DNA of 60,842 nucleotides, from contig NZ_FOBL01000009.1 of assembly GCF_900109825.1 (NCBI RefSeq), positions 1-60,842 of the forward strand, written 5' to 3'. The notes under the pieces are model-generated. The model was not told the origin of the DNA, did no database searches, and was given only the letters and a program-made list of their open reading frames with translations. This document shows positions 25,297 through 34,710 of this stretch, piece by piece (positions within the stretch are counted from its first letter, which is position 1; the number at the start of each line of letters is the position of its first letter). This DNA is from Alkalibacterium putridalgicola. GTDB lineage: Bacteria > Bacillota > Bacilli > Lactobacillales > Carnobacteriaceae_A. Position numbers and translations under genes: made by a program.

Positions 25297-26553
25297 TTGA
25301 TCGATGCACTCCATCTACATACAAACAATACCATTCCCATAGACGAACTGATGGCTTCGGCTGTGGGTGAATACACTAAAGAAAGACCCTTCCCTGCCGA
25401 CAGATTCAAAACGGTTCCTTTATGGAAAAAGCTCTGGAATGAGCGGCGTCTTAAGAAGCTGATCAATAAGCTTTTGGATGACATCGAACCGTATCTTCCT
25501 GAAATAAAGGAGCATAGGGATGCTCCTTCAGAATTGTCTGCTTCAACATTGAATGCATTGAAGGTTCTCGTTACAGGGACCATGCACGCGATCGATGCGG
25601 AACATCTTTTGTTCGAGCGTCCCTTCCTGACTCACTTTATCGATCAGGGTTATCTGGATGTCGCTGAAGCCTTTATCTTTAAAGCCAGCAAAGAAGATGG
25701 CCAGTTAAGTCACGAGGAAGTGTTTCAGGCTCTTCGTAATGTCTGGATCATGAACAGCCTTCAGTTATGCTGGAATCTTCCTCTTGAACTGACGCCGCCG
25801 ATATATGCCTACAGCATGCTTTATCCTTATACCGATAATTTACTGGATAATCCCATGATCAGTCCCGAGACTAAAGACGACTTCAACCAGCGTCTGGGCA
25901 AAGCACTGGCCGGTGAGCGTCTTTCATCTAACGATAAAGCGGAACAAAGGATCTTCACGTTAGTCGAACACATCAGCACACATTTTCCGCCGACCCGCTT
26001 TCCCCTCGTGACTGAAAGTATCCAGCTTATTCATGAAGGACAAGTTAAAAGTCTACTTCAAAGCAATGGGATGTCTTTAGACCAAGAGGAAATAAGGACG
26101 ATCAGTTTTTTTAAAGGAGGTACCTCAGTTCTGGCTGATGCCTATTTGGTCAAAGGAACACTCACGAGCGATGAGATGGCTTTTGCCTTTCACTATGGGG
26201 CTTTCCTCCAGCTGCTGGATGACCTGCAGGATAAAGAAACGGATGAAGAAGTGGGAAGTCAGACTCTCTTCAGTTCGAAAAAGGATAAGGCAGCAGTTGA
26301 TCAGGAAATCCGACGGTTGATCACGTATATCTTTACTGTAAATAAGAGAGAGCCAGAGGAGTCTGTTCCTTTCTCTCGTATGAAAGATGTGATCAGTCAG
26401 TGTACTCTTTTGATGGTGATGGAAGCGGTCGGAAAAAGTCCGGGGAGCGTGACACAGTCCCTCTATAAAGAACTGGAGACTTTTTCACATGTCCGTTTGA
26501 CGTTTTATAAAGAACTGGAAAATAGACTGAGTGAAATTTTTAAGAATGAATAG
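25297..26553 (+). CDS. putative class I isoprenoid-synthase-like protein
   Basis: This 418-aa all-helical protein carries two Asp-rich motifs: D180-NLL-D184 and DDLQD (308-312) within QLLDDLQDKETDEEVG. The segment SFFKGGTSVLADAY (270-283) lies about 30 residues before the second motif, as the KTG-type helix does in trans-prenyl diphosphate synthases. This layout suggests a prenyl-diphosphate or squalene-synthase-like fold, but the first motif is weak and no family could be confirmed. The TTG start follows AAGGAGG by 8 nt. It stands alone between an array and a convergent terminator. Confidence 0.6.
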   Translation: MIDALHLHTNNTIPIDELMASAVGEYTKERPFPADRFKTVPLWKKLWNERRLKKLINKLLDDIEPYLPEIKEHRDAPSELSASTLNALKVLVTGTMHAIDAEHLLFERPFLTHFIDQGYLDVAEAFIFKASKEDGQLSHEEVFQALRNVWIMNSLQLCWNLPLELTPPIYAYSMLYPYTDNLLDNPMISPETKDDFNQRLGKALAGERLSSNDKAEQRIFTLVEHISTHFPPTRFPLVTESIQLIHEGQVKSLLQSNGMSLDQEEIRTISFFKGGTSVLADAYLVKGTLTSDEMAFAFHYGAFLQLLDDLQDKETDEEVGSQTLFSSKKDKAAVDQEIRRLITYIFTVNKREPEESVPFSRMKDVISQCTLLMVMEAVGKSPGSVTQSLYKELETFSHVRLTFYKELENRLSEIFKNE

Positions 26554-26556
26554 ACA

Positions 26557-26594
26557 AAAACGGACAGGAAGAGAAGCTCTTCCTGTCCGTTTTA
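26557..26594. terminator. bidirectional terminator
   Basis: AAAACGGACAGGAAGAG pairs with CTCTTCCTGTCCGTTTT around a 3-4 nt loop between convergent genes. Confidence 0.93.
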
Positions 26595-26614
26595 AAGTTT
26601 TTCAGATCATCAGA

Positions 26615-28054
26615 TTACAGTAGACTCTCCAGTGGGTGGAAAATAATATAAGCCAATCCCAAAATGAATTTTTTATACCAGGGTGTCGGAACGTTCTCTG
26701 CCGTATCCTCAACAAGTTGTTCGGCGTAGTCGTTGTACGGGACACTGTTTCGGGCGATATCTTTAAGACTCTCTTCCAGTGCCGTTGACAGTTCCGGGCT
26801 GTCTATAACAACCAGATTTTCCTGACTTAAGAACGAACTGCGCGGGTCAAAGTTAAAGGACCCCACTAAACTCAAACGGCGGTCGAACATATAGGCTTTC
26901 GCGTGAATGTAGCCTTTCCCCTGAAAATGATAAAATTGCGTGGTGTCATTACTCAATTCTCTTAAATACTTACGCTGACCGGCGATGGCTGGGAAGTTAG
27001 TCGACACAGCCATCGAGTTAGTGATGAAGAAAATCTTGGCACTCGTATGCTCCAAGGAGATGTATTCTCTCATCTCTTCACTTGGCACGACATACGGGCT
27101 TTGGAAGATTACACTGTTTTCAGCTTCATCAAACAGTCTTCCAAGTGTTGCCAAGATATGCGGATCTTTTTTCCAGCGCTGGATTCCATTTGTGACCAGA
27201 CTCACCTTGCGAGTCGGGTACATGTGCTCTTCCCACTCGATCGTTCTCCCGGCACCGTACTGATTGTTTTCCTCTGCTTCTTTAACGGTGGATACCAGTT
27301 TTTCATAGGTCTCATTTGCGAGCTGCTTATATCTCTCCATGATATGACTCGGCCTAACACTTGTATAGGGATGGAACCACATGGATTCAAAGTATTCAGT
27401 ATATTGCTTCACGACGCTTTCGTCGTAGCGATCGGGGTCTTTATTGATGATCACCACATCGCGGTCATAAACCGCTTCTTCATTATCTTTGACAAAGAAC
27501 GCATCTTCCAGATTGACGCCCCCGGTCAAGACATAACATTCATCGATGATCATATACTTGTCATGCATCCGGTTTTGCCATGTCCAGGGACGCAGCCAGT
27601 CAAACTCTTCATAAAACGCCAGATTGACATTCGGATGAGCCATCAGTGCCCAGTATTTGCCATTACTGATCCCAAACAGGTTATGCCCTTTGCCATCAAA
27701 CAGGATATAGACTTCAACCCCTCTGTCTGCGGCTTTCAACAGTTTACCGTAGAACAAATCACTGGCGGCACCGTCTTCGATGGAAAAGTTGGCAAATTTT
27801 ATTGTTTTCTTTGCGGACTCAATCAGGTTCAGGTGCAGTGTCAGCAGGATATCCTGGGTATCAAAAAATGCGGCCTTGTCTGGACCCTCGTCTTCATTCT
27901 CACCATAATAATCCGGCAAACCCTTTTCTTCCAGTTCTTCTCTGCTTTTCGGTTTCTTATAGTGAAGCAGGACATTAGAAGTGAAAAAAGCATACCCTAA
28001 ATAAGCACCGAGACCGATCAACCCACCTTTAGCTATCTTTTTTAACATGTTCAT
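26615..28054 (-). CDS. phospholipase D family protein
   Basis: This 479-aa protein has an N-terminal hydrophobic anchor (residues about 8-30) and two HKD half-sites: MHDKYMIID followed by TGGVNLED, and YIHAKAYMFD followed by VGSFNFDPRS. This is the phospholipase D/cardiolipin synthase superfamily, and the protein probably acts at the membrane on phospholipids. ATG at 28054 is preceded by GGAG. Other in-frame starts nearby (28048, 28057) change only a few residues. A C-terminal hydrophobic stretch lies near residue 465. Confidence 0.88.
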   Translation of the reverse strand: MNMLKKIAKGGLIGLGAYLGYAFFTSNVLLHYKKPKSREELEEKGLPDYYGENEDEGPDKAAFFDTQDILLTLHLNLIESAKKTIKFANFSIEDGAASDLFYGKLLKAADRGVEVYILFDGKGHNLFGISNGKYWALMAHPNVNLAFYEEFDWLRPWTWQNRMHDKYMIIDECYVLTGGVNLEDAFFVKDNEEAVYDRDVVIINKDPDRYDESVVKQYTEYFESMWFHPYTSVRPSHIMERYKQLANETYEKLVSTVKEAEENNQYGAGRTIEWEEHMYPTRKVSLVTNGIQRWKKDPHILATLGRLFDEAENSVIFQSPYVVPSEEMREYISLEHTSAKIFFITNSMAVSTNFPAIAGQRKYLRELSNDTTQFYHFQGKGYIHAKAYMFDRRLSLVGSFNFDPRSSFLSQENLVVIDSPELSTALEESLKDIARNSVPYNDYAEQLVEDTAENVPTPWYKKFILGLAYIIFHPLESLL

Positions 28055-28146
28055 CAACCCTCTCCGGTCCTTTCAAAGTGTTCATTAGTAACTTTAGTAT
28101 AACATTTATTATTGTAACGATAAAAAATAGTGATTCTACTTGAGAG

Positions 28147-28203
28147 ATGAAAAAACAGGAGCTGTACGCCCTCTATGTTAGAGTGATCGTCCAGCTCCTG
28201 TTT
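28147..28203 (-). terminator. terminator of the ArsR-type gene
   Basis: AAACAGGAGCTG pairs with CAGCTCCTGTTT, with a T-run on the minus strand. Confidence 0.85.
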
Positions 28204-28222
28204 CTTTAAAGTGATTAGATAT

Positions 28223-28558
28223 TTACCCAGCACATGACTTACACGTTTTGTCGTCAGTCGTCGTGTCCCTGCATACACAGTCCTCTGTATGTGTGAGATA
28301 ATGCTCTGTCTGTTTAAGAAACTGGCTGGCTGTGTCCTGGCTGATCGAATAGTGGTTCCATGTCCCCTCTTTTCGGACAGTGACCAGACCAGCTTGCGTC
28401 AAAGCTTTGATATGATGCGAGAGTGTCGGCTGAGTAAAGTCGAAGTGCTCCAGTATATCGCAGGCACACATCGAACCGCAGGACAGCATATCAAGGATTT
28501 TGACACGTTTCGGATCGGATAAGGCCTTGGCTATTTGTGCGTAATTTTCATAAGTCAT
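28223..28558 (-). CDS. ArsR-family metalloregulator
   Basis: This 111-aa winged-helix protein has SDPKRVKILDML, the metal-site motif CGSMCACDIL in the alpha-3 region, and the recognition helix TQPTLSHHIKALTQAGLV. Additional Cys pairs (CVC, CKSC) lie at the C-terminus and could form a second thiol site. It is likely a repressor that responds to a thiophilic metal or metalloid. No resistance gene is next to it. The ATG at 28558 has GGAGACG upstream. Confidence 0.88.
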   Translation of the reverse strand: MTYENYAQIAKALSDPKRVKILDMLSCGSMCACDILEHFDFTQPTLSHHIKALTQAGLVTVRKEGTWNHYSISQDTASQFLKQTEHYLTHTEDCVCRDTTTDDKTCKSCAG

Positions 28559-28658
28559 TCGTCTCGTCTCCATTCAAAGTTTACTTCATCGCTGATAGGC
28601 TTTAAGAGTCCAAATCAGCTGATTTTTTCATAACTTCTTTTTCACCCGTATCGGTGAT

Positions 28659-28967
28659 TTACTTTTCATCCTCATCGTCTTTTTGTGCATAATACATAAC
28701 GATCATCGTCCATACGATGAAAACGGCAGTGACCGGAGTTGGAGGGACGCTAATGCCCTGAAATTCCAGGAACGCCAGTAAAAAGAAAATACCTCCCGTG
28801 ATATATCCATAATACCCCAAAATCTTTCGATAGCTTTCAGTATTTTTATTGTTCTTTTTCTCTTTAGGTTTCGTATTATAATAAGCGATCAGTATGTTCC
28901 ATTTCAGAACATGGACAGCAAAGCCGATCGCCAGTAACGCGATACCCATGAATAAGTATGTCAGCAT
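28659..28967 (-). CDS. small membrane protein, DUF3784-like
   Basis: The 102-aa protein has three hydrophobic helices and a cytoplasmic loop, YYNTKPKEKKNNKNTESY, that resembles the loop of DUF3784 proteins. The function is unknown. The start ATG at 28967 has AGAAGGAAA upstream, while a longer frame from 29057 lacks such a site. Confidence 0.65.
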   Translation of the reverse strand: MLTYLFMGIALLAIGFAVHVLKWNILIAYYNTKPKEKKNNKNTESYRKILGYYGYITGGIFFLLAFLEFQGISVPPTPVTAVFIVWTMIVMYYAQKDDEDEK

Positions 28968-29167
28968 GGTTTTTCCTTCTTTCTCTTGAAAATAAGTTGT
29001 AGTCAGATTTATTAGATTTCTTCTATTCGAGTTTGCTTGATATATTAGACCATTCAATAAGATTTACTGAAGACTCATAAAAGGAACAGTGTATTTAAAA
29101 TTACTCGTCCAAACTTACTTGGTAATCAAAGGGTTCAGTTGTTAAAGGATGACCTAAAAAAATTGGT

Positions 29168-29722
29168 TTACTCCGAAAAATCCATCTGCGGACGCCATTT
29201 TCCGTCAGAGGCCTTCTTCAGAAAATCATAGGTCTGGAAGGCACTCTTATTTGCTCCAAAGACGTCGGGGCCTTTTTCTTTGCTGATGGCTCCTAATTCA
29301 AATAATATCCAGGTCATGTACTTCTCAGCCCATTCTGGGTCACTGACCTGATACAGGCGTGCCAGAGCGATGGCATCTTTGTCTTCAAAGATGTCTTCAA
29401 GCGTTCTGCCTCTGTCTGTTTCACTTTTAATGTGGGCACTCAGCATATCAAAGAATAGTTCCTGATGCTCGAGTGTCGCCGGTCCTCTCCGTGTGGTTAC
29501 TTTGAAGACAGCTAAAAGTTCGATGACATCTTTATAGTCCGGGAGTTTGTACCGTGTCAGGAGCTCCTTGCTGTTCGTGCGCACTTCTTCCATGGCATCA
29601 AGGAAAATTTCGAATTTCTCTAAGTTGGCTGGATACACGACCCCGGTTTCATTCAAATCTGGATCAAAATAGAGGTATTCTCGAGCCCAGGGTCTTTCAT
29701 CTAATATTTCTATTAATGTCAT
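29168..29722 (-). CDS. conserved protein of unknown function
   Basis: A 184-aa soluble protein, acidic and helical, with WAREYLYFDPDLNETG near the start. I do not recognise the family. ATG at 29722 has GGAAGCGGG close upstream. It follows the patatin-like gene with a 28-nt gap, so the two are probably co-transcribed. Confidence 0.65.
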   Translation of the reverse strand: MTLIEILDERPWAREYLYFDPDLNETGVVYPANLEKFEIFLDAMEEVRTNSKELLTRYKLPDYKDVIELLAVFKVTTRRGPATLEHQELFFDMLSAHIKSETDRGRTLEDIFEDKDAIALARLYQVSDPEWAEKYMTWILFELGAISKEKGPDVFGANKSAFQTYDFLKKASDGKWRPQMDFSE

Positions 29723-29750
29723 CCCGCTTCCTTTTCCTCTCATAAAGTTT

Positions 29751-30599
29751 CTAGTGGTCATTCTCTAAGTAGCATTTTAGCTCTTGTATGCGTGTTGTGG
29801 CATCTTTGACTCCCAGGTCATACATGGACTGCAGTTTATCCGGATCGCGCTCCAGCCGCTTGATCGGGACAGTCATAGACGGTCGGATGACGAACGTTTT
29901 TCCTTGTTTCTCATCTTCAATGATTTTTTCGATCGTCGCGTTGTAATTTTTATATCTGTTTTTCAGTGCTTCTTTGAAAGCCGGATACTTTTTGTACCAG
30001 CGGTCGATGATAAAGTCATTGGGCTTCGTCTTTCTGTAATCGAGTGGCCGTGTCAAAATGACAATGTTTTTCTCATAACCCAAAGCCTCTGCTTTTTCCA
30101 GCGGGATACTGTCACTGACACCGCCGTCCAGATACTTCGTTCCTTTGTGCTCGATGGGTCTGGAGACAAAGGGCATGGATCCGGATGCACGTAAAGCCTC
30201 CATCTGTTTGAAGGGTTCCGTTATATGGATATATTCAGGGTGACCCGTTTCCATATTGGTAACTGTGGCATAGAAAGCGATCCCCGATCGTTTGAAAGCA
30301 GCTTCATCAAAGACATCCAGTGAAAATGGGACCGTATAGTAAGCAAACTCTTTATTCACCATATCGCCTGTTTTCAGCCAGCTTCTCATGCTGATGTAGC
30401 GCTTGTCTCTTATGTACGTTTTATTGTAGCGTAGGGCTCGGCCTTTCTGTCTGGACGCAAAGTTGATGCCAAAGAGCGCGCCTGCAGATACCGTCAGCAT
30501 CCCGTCGATGTGGATCTCTTCATCCAATAACGTGTCCAGCACACCTGCCGTATAGAGACCACGCATCCCTCCGCCTTCTAAAACCATTCCTGTACTCAT
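29751..30599 (-). CDS. patatin-like phospholipase family protein
   Basis: This 282-aa protein has the oxyanion motif GGGMRG (residues 9-14), the nucleophile Ser39 in TVSAGA and the catalytic Asp in the YLDGG motif. The usual GxSxG has its first Gly replaced by Thr, although the Ser-Asp dyad is intact. It is probably a cytoplasmic lipid acyl hydrolase like YjjU. AAAGGTGAG precedes the ATG. Confidence 0.88.
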   Translation of the reverse strand: MSTGMVLEGGGMRGLYTAGVLDTLLDEEIHIDGMLTVSAGALFGINFASRQKGRALRYNKTYIRDKRYISMRSWLKTGDMVNKEFAYYTVPFSLDVFDEAAFKRSGIAFYATVTNMETGHPEYIHITEPFKQMEALRASGSMPFVSRPIEHKGTKYLDGGVSDSIPLEKAEALGYEKNIVILTRPLDYRKTKPNDFIIDRWYKKYPAFKEALKNRYKNYNATIEKIIEDEKQGKTFVIRPSMTVPIKRLERDPDKLQSMYDLGVKDATTRIQELKCYLENDH

Positions 30600-30737
30600 G
30601 TTCTCACCTTTTCGTTGATCATTTTATTAACTTATAATTTACTATACTATTTAACGATACGTACCTCTAACTATATCATTTTCAGGCATTTTATTGAAGG
30701 GACCGAATATATAATTAAAATTTATTTGAAAATAGAA

Positions 30738-30764
30738 AACGGAGAGCCACAAGGACTCTCCGTT
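30738..30764 (-). terminator. terminator of the lipoprotein gene
   Basis: AACGGAGAG pairs with CTCTCCGTT, followed on the minus strand by TTCTATTTTC. Confidence 0.8.
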
Positions 30765-30768
30765 AACT

Positions 30769-31437
30769 TTATTCACTTAGAGAAAAGAATATCCCTGTAC
30801 CAAACACATCATCTAGTACTAAAAGACTCTCGTCTTCTACAGGCATATACATCGTTATTCGTCCTTCTGTCTCGCCGCCAGGAAAGAGATCGACATATCC
30901 GTATTCATTACCATTAAGTGAAGCATAATCATCCTGTGTGACTTCACTACCAGAAGAATCTATTATGGAAAACCATGGGGATACGGAATATGGAACATCC
31001 TCGTCTCCCTCATGAAGCATACCTTTAATTGTGATAATTGCCCATTCCATCCCCTCTGGTGCAGGTTCGTTGAACTGGTTTTCCTCCTGCAGAATCGTGA
31101 ATGCCTCCTCGCCTCTGATCACATCGGTAATCGTCATTTCATATACAGCTTCGTATTCGGTTTCAAAATCATCGCCATAATATGTTTCTGTATATACCAC
31201 CGATTGACCTAAAGGGATTGGGTTGGATCTTTTTCCGACATTATCGGCTGACTCGGTATCTTCTTCTTCAACGACTTCTTCGGCATCAACTTCCTCAGTA
31301 TCAATAGCAGATTCTGTATCTTCTGCAACGTCTTCGACCACTTCATCAACAGGGGAACTATCTTGTGTTTCTCTGCTTGAACAAGCACCCATCAGTAGAG
31401 AAACGCTAGACAACATCAACACTTTTTTCCAATTCAT
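30769..31437 (-). CDS. lipoprotein with acidic linker and DUF4352-like domain
   Basis: A 222-aa protein with a lipoprotein signal ending in LMGAC (Cys19), a very acidic linker (about residues 25-65) and a C-terminal beta-rich domain resembling DUF4352 immunoglobulin-like domains (MEWAIITIKG). It is anchored outside the membrane. The function is unknown. AGGAGG precedes the ATG. Confidence 0.75.
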   Translation of the reverse strand: MNWKKVLMLSSVSLLMGACSSRETQDSSPVDEVVEDVAEDTESAIDTEEVDAEEVVEEEDTESADNVGKRSNPIPLGQSVVYTETYYGDDFETEYEAVYEMTITDVIRGEEAFTILQEENQFNEPAPEGMEWAIITIKGMLHEGDEDVPYSVSPWFSIIDSSGSEVTQDDYASLNGNEYGYVDLFPGGETEGRITMYMPVEDESLLVLDDVFGTGIFFSLSE

Positions 31438-31642
31438 TTTTTTCCTCCTCTAAATCATTTGTATATATATTAACACTTTACAAGCAATAAAACTAGAGTT
31501 TTTGTAAGGGTTTTCGAGTTATTTTAATCGTTATGTCTTCAACTTAAGGCCTAAATGGTTTGTTTTAATGATTGAGCCACTACCATAGTATTTCCAGGCA
31601 TTCAAAGAACGCTCTTTTCCTGTCGTTTCAAAACGTTCTAAA

Positions 31643-31689
31643 GAAAAACCCCTCATACGACTTCTTTTTCAAGGAGTCATACAAAGGGT
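31643..31689 (-). terminator. terminator of the 529-aa membrane protein gene
   Basis: CCCCTCATACGACT pairs with AGTCATACAAAGGG through GU pairs, and the minus strand ends in TTTTTC. Confidence 0.8.
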
Positions 31690-31696
31690 CAGACGT

Positions 31697-33286
31697 TTAA
31701 TCTAATATGATCATTTTAAATTCGTTGTCTGCGTTGGCTTCTCCTTCGATGACTTGACCTTCTTCTACGAAAGGCAAGGCATCGTGTAAGGTGATGTCGG
31801 CTTTATAGATACTGCCGTCGATCATGAAGTAGTAGATGGTGTTGCCGGAAACGACAGCTTGGGAGATGTTCTCCACTTGGCCGCTGACTTCGCTTAGGTT
31901 TTCATCGACTACCTCGACGATATCTTCTTCAGCATCCTCTGAATCAGTGAGTGTTTCGCCGTTCAGCTGAGTGATCAAACCGTCCACGGTTTCGCTGGTG
32001 ATGACTTTCTGATAATCCTGTGCATCGACCAGGGCATATGAACGAACTAGTCCGGAATCATCTTTCAGTGATGAAATGTAATACGGGCGTTCGTTTAGGC
32101 TGATCAGCAGCGGGAAGGTCGATTCAAAACGCATCTGCTGAAGTGACCCCTCGGCAGAATCCATGGCTGAAAATTCATCCGCCGATGTGACGGGATAAAA
32201 CTCGGCTGCTTTGGTACGCATATTGACCAGATAGAAACCGATATTCGAAGCATCGTTATTAACTGAGGTCACACCTGTGTAAAGATAGACATCATCATTC
32301 ATCGGGATATAGTTATACCCTTCTGTTGTTTGCGTGACGCCGCGCTTGCCAAAGAGTGCATTAAAGAAGCCGCCGCTGTACTGACCTCTATAGTTCAGCT
32401 GCTGTAGGATCAGATTGGATGAATATACACGGTCGACCCAGGTCGGCATCGTATCCAGGGTATACTCTTCTGTTTCGCCTGTCACGGCATCCAAGACGAT
32501 CAGACCGGTCGGTTCGAGCTGCTTGAACCAGAAAATATTCTCATATGTCGTTGCGATGTAATGCGGGTGTCCTTCATTATCGACTTCGAAAGACGGATCT
32601 TCAAAGAGTTTGGTCGGGTGTTTGAAGCGCAAGTGACGTTTCACATTGCGGTTCAAATATTCTGAATCCGAATACTTGATGTTCTCTTCCAGGTCTTCCA
32701 CTTCGACTTCTCCCGTCACCATATCGACTTTCAGGTAATTTGGGATCCCTTCACTTCGGTTATTGAGCCAGCGGATGAAACTTGCGTACTGCAGCGGTGT
32801 TACCCGGTAAGGATCGTTATCGATATTGATTTGTGTGTAGGTATCAGCCGGAACAAATTGGGAAACCAGTTCACTGATCGAACCGATGCGTCGGTCGCCC
32901 AGGCGCTGAGCCGTGTCTTTATCCATCAAGGGGATAGATGATTCGTCCATGGCCGGGAAATCGTCCTGGAAGCTCTTCTCTTCCACTTCGATCAGGTTCG
33001 CATAGTCCGTGGCACGGAACATGACGCCGTTCACCAAGTTACCGACCGCAATGACGATAACAGCCAGGATCGGTAAGGCCAACGCGCCATACTTCATCTT
33101 TTTCTGATAGAAAAACTGACCGTCTATGGACAACTCGATTCCGATGACTGCCACAGTAAACAGCAGGATGTAAAATCTAAACTCCTGCGAGTGGATATTG
33201 AGCGCTGGTGTATATATGTAAAATACAACTAACGTAAGGATAAATAGAGTGAGATATAAAGCTAAACGTTTCTTGGTTGTTTTCAT
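31697..33286 (-). CDS. membrane protein with large extracytoplasmic domain
   Basis: The 529-aa protein has three N-terminal hydrophobic helices (about 8-25, 38-53 and 68-92) followed by about 430 residues that are probably outside the cell. The outer part is beta-rich with repeated short strands (YLKVDMVTGEVEV, LIVLDAVTGETEEY). I know similar conserved Firmicutes proteins but no function. It follows a small membrane protein gene on the same strand. AAGGAAGG precedes the ATG. Confidence 0.7.
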   Translation of the reverse strand: MKTTKKRLALYLTLFILTLVVFYIYTPALNIHSQEFRFYILLFTVAVIGIELSIDGQFFYQKKMKYGALALPILAVIVIAVGNLVNGVMFRATDYANLIEVEEKSFQDDFPAMDESSIPLMDKDTAQRLGDRRIGSISELVSQFVPADTYTQINIDNDPYRVTPLQYASFIRWLNNRSEGIPNYLKVDMVTGEVEVEDLEENIKYSDSEYLNRNVKRHLRFKHPTKLFEDPSFEVDNEGHPHYIATTYENIFWFKQLEPTGLIVLDAVTGETEEYTLDTMPTWVDRVYSSNLILQQLNYRGQYSGGFFNALFGKRGVTQTTEGYNYIPMNDDVYLYTGVTSVNNDASNIGFYLVNMRTKAAEFYPVTSADEFSAMDSAEGSLQQMRFESTFPLLISLNERPYYISSLKDDSGLVRSYALVDAQDYQKVITSETVDGLITQLNGETLTDSEDAEEDIVEVVDENLSEVSGQVENISQAVVSGNTIYYFMIDGSIYKADITLHDALPFVEEGQVIEGEANADNEFKMIILD

Positions 33287-33350
33287 AAAACCTTCCTTTT
33301 TCTGTATCGTTCATCCACTAATGGATAAACAAGTGATTTCTGGGTAGCGT

Positions 33351-33788
33351 TCAGTTGCTGGCAAAGCGTTTCAAGGTGAGGACGAGCTGGATGATGTAGA
33401 GATATAACGGGATGACGGCTGCATAGATACCGATGTTGAACAGTTTTACCGGTGTCCACTCCATCCATTCAAGTGCGATGCGCCCCGCTACTCCCAGCAG
33501 ATGCAGCAGAGTGACGATCTTCAGTACTTTTAGTGGCTGATTCTTGTAGAGTCCATACAGGATGACGCCGAAAATAAAATAAAAGACGGCATATCTCAAG
33601 ATCATCGAAAAATCGATAAAGTCGAAGGGCACCATGAACATCCCAAAGAGCCCAACATAGATAAATGTGGCGAGTCTAAACTGTTTTCTATACGTATCGA
33701 TAGCAGTGAATAATTTATCCACTTCTTCTTTATCACTTAAAAACAAAGTGACGCCACCCGCGACCAGGGCGAAATAAAACAGTCCCAT
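33351..33788 (-). CDS. small integral membrane protein
   Basis: 145 aa with four predicted helices, no known motif. It has AGGAAGAGG upstream and stands 64 bp before the 529-aa membrane protein, probably in one transcript. Confidence 0.6.
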   Translation of the reverse strand: MGLFYFALVAGGVTLFLSDKEEVDKLFTAIDTYRKQFRLATFIYVGLFGMFMVPFDFIDFSMILRYAVFYFIFGVILYGLYKNQPLKVLKIVTLLHLLGVAGRIALEWMEWTPVKLFNIGIYAAVIPLYLYIIQLVLTLKRFASN

Positions 33789-33877
33789 TTTGTCCTCTTC
33801 CTTGCCATGCAGAACGAAACACTACCTTACCTAAGTATAAACGTCTTTTGACATTAATCAATATGTGATTTAAATAT

Positions 33878-33932
33878 AAAAAACGCCCTCCAGATCCGGC
33901 TGAGATGATCAGCCGTGATCAGAAAGACGTTC
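33878..33932 (-). terminator. terminator of the EF-hand protein gene
   Basis: AACGTCTTTC pairs with the complement in AACGCCCTCC via GU pairs, with an inner GGCTGA/TCAGCC stem and TTTTTTATAT on the minus strand. Confidence 0.8.
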
Positions 33933-34000
33933 TGTCACTAGCGATATGAAAATAATTTTCGCTGCATTCCTTTTATATGTTATCACTAATCAAAGGATAC

Positions 34001-34558
34001 TTAAGCTTTCTCGATCTCGCCCACGCCGATTGGAAGGGTCGTATGCGGACCATACTCTTTTACGGTGCCTTCAACTGTATCTGGGAGGTCCAGAGACTCT
34101 GGTACGCCATGAATGATAATCGTTCGGGAATCTAACTGCAGATCTTCTGAGCCGAATTTCTCTATAAATTTGGCTTTCAATGGAACTATAGGCACCTCAA
34201 ACTCATAATTCCAGTTCCCGTCTGCATCAGAATTTGGATAATTATCATGTGGCACATTGATATCTTGAGGGGCGTTGTCAAACGGGACCATGGTCTGGCC
34301 CGCTACTTTATAGACTTCGGGCAAGTCAATAAACCCGTCACCATTTAAATCAGCCTCTTTTCCAGGCACGCGCCCCTTCTTCCCATCTAAGAACCCATGG
34401 AAGTGGCTCCAATGCATCATGTTTGGTGGCGTCCCCTTAGCTTCGATTTTGATTTTCAAGGTATCGTCTTCTTCAATAAGTTCTGCCTTGCCCGTAACGG
34501 ACGTACCGATCGCCTCTGCGTTCACCGGTTTAATGTCTGCAACGTATCTTTTTGCCAT
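34001..34558 (-). CDS. protein with an EF-hand-like loop and CHRD/SOD-like features
   Basis: The 185-aa protein has no signal peptide. A DLNGDGFIDLPE loop (near residue 70) matches a calcium-binding EF-hand or dockerin loop. His residues at MMHWSHFHGFLDG and a late IIIHGVPE resemble CHRD or Cu/Zn superoxide dismutase-like sheets. The assignment is tentative. The start at 34558 is preferred, because the upstream ATG directly abuts AAGGAGG. Confidence 0.5.
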   Translation of the reverse strand: MAKRYVADIKPVNAEAIGTSVTGKAELIEEDDTLKIKIEAKGTPPNMMHWSHFHGFLDGKKGRVPGKEADLNGDGFIDLPEVYKVAGQTMVPFDNAPQDINVPHDNYPNSDADGNWNYEFEVPIVPLKAKFIEKFGSEDLQLDSRTIIIHGVPESLDLPDTVEGTVKEYGPHTTLPIGVGEIEKA

Positions 34559-34710
34559 ACTGAACATCCTCCTTATATGATTGATCCCTTTTAAAACCTT
34601 ACTAGATTCAGTTTAACACGCTTCTTTAGTAAGTTCAGGCTTTAACACTTGTGATAGCTATAGGTGTCTCGAGGATGATTTGTTTGTCAATAAGCTAACA
34701 TCGATGCCGC

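Noticed and set aside
27047-28000. 317-aa plus-strand frame
   Set aside because: It lies antisense to the phospholipase D gene, which has clear HKD motifs; it is a shadow frame.
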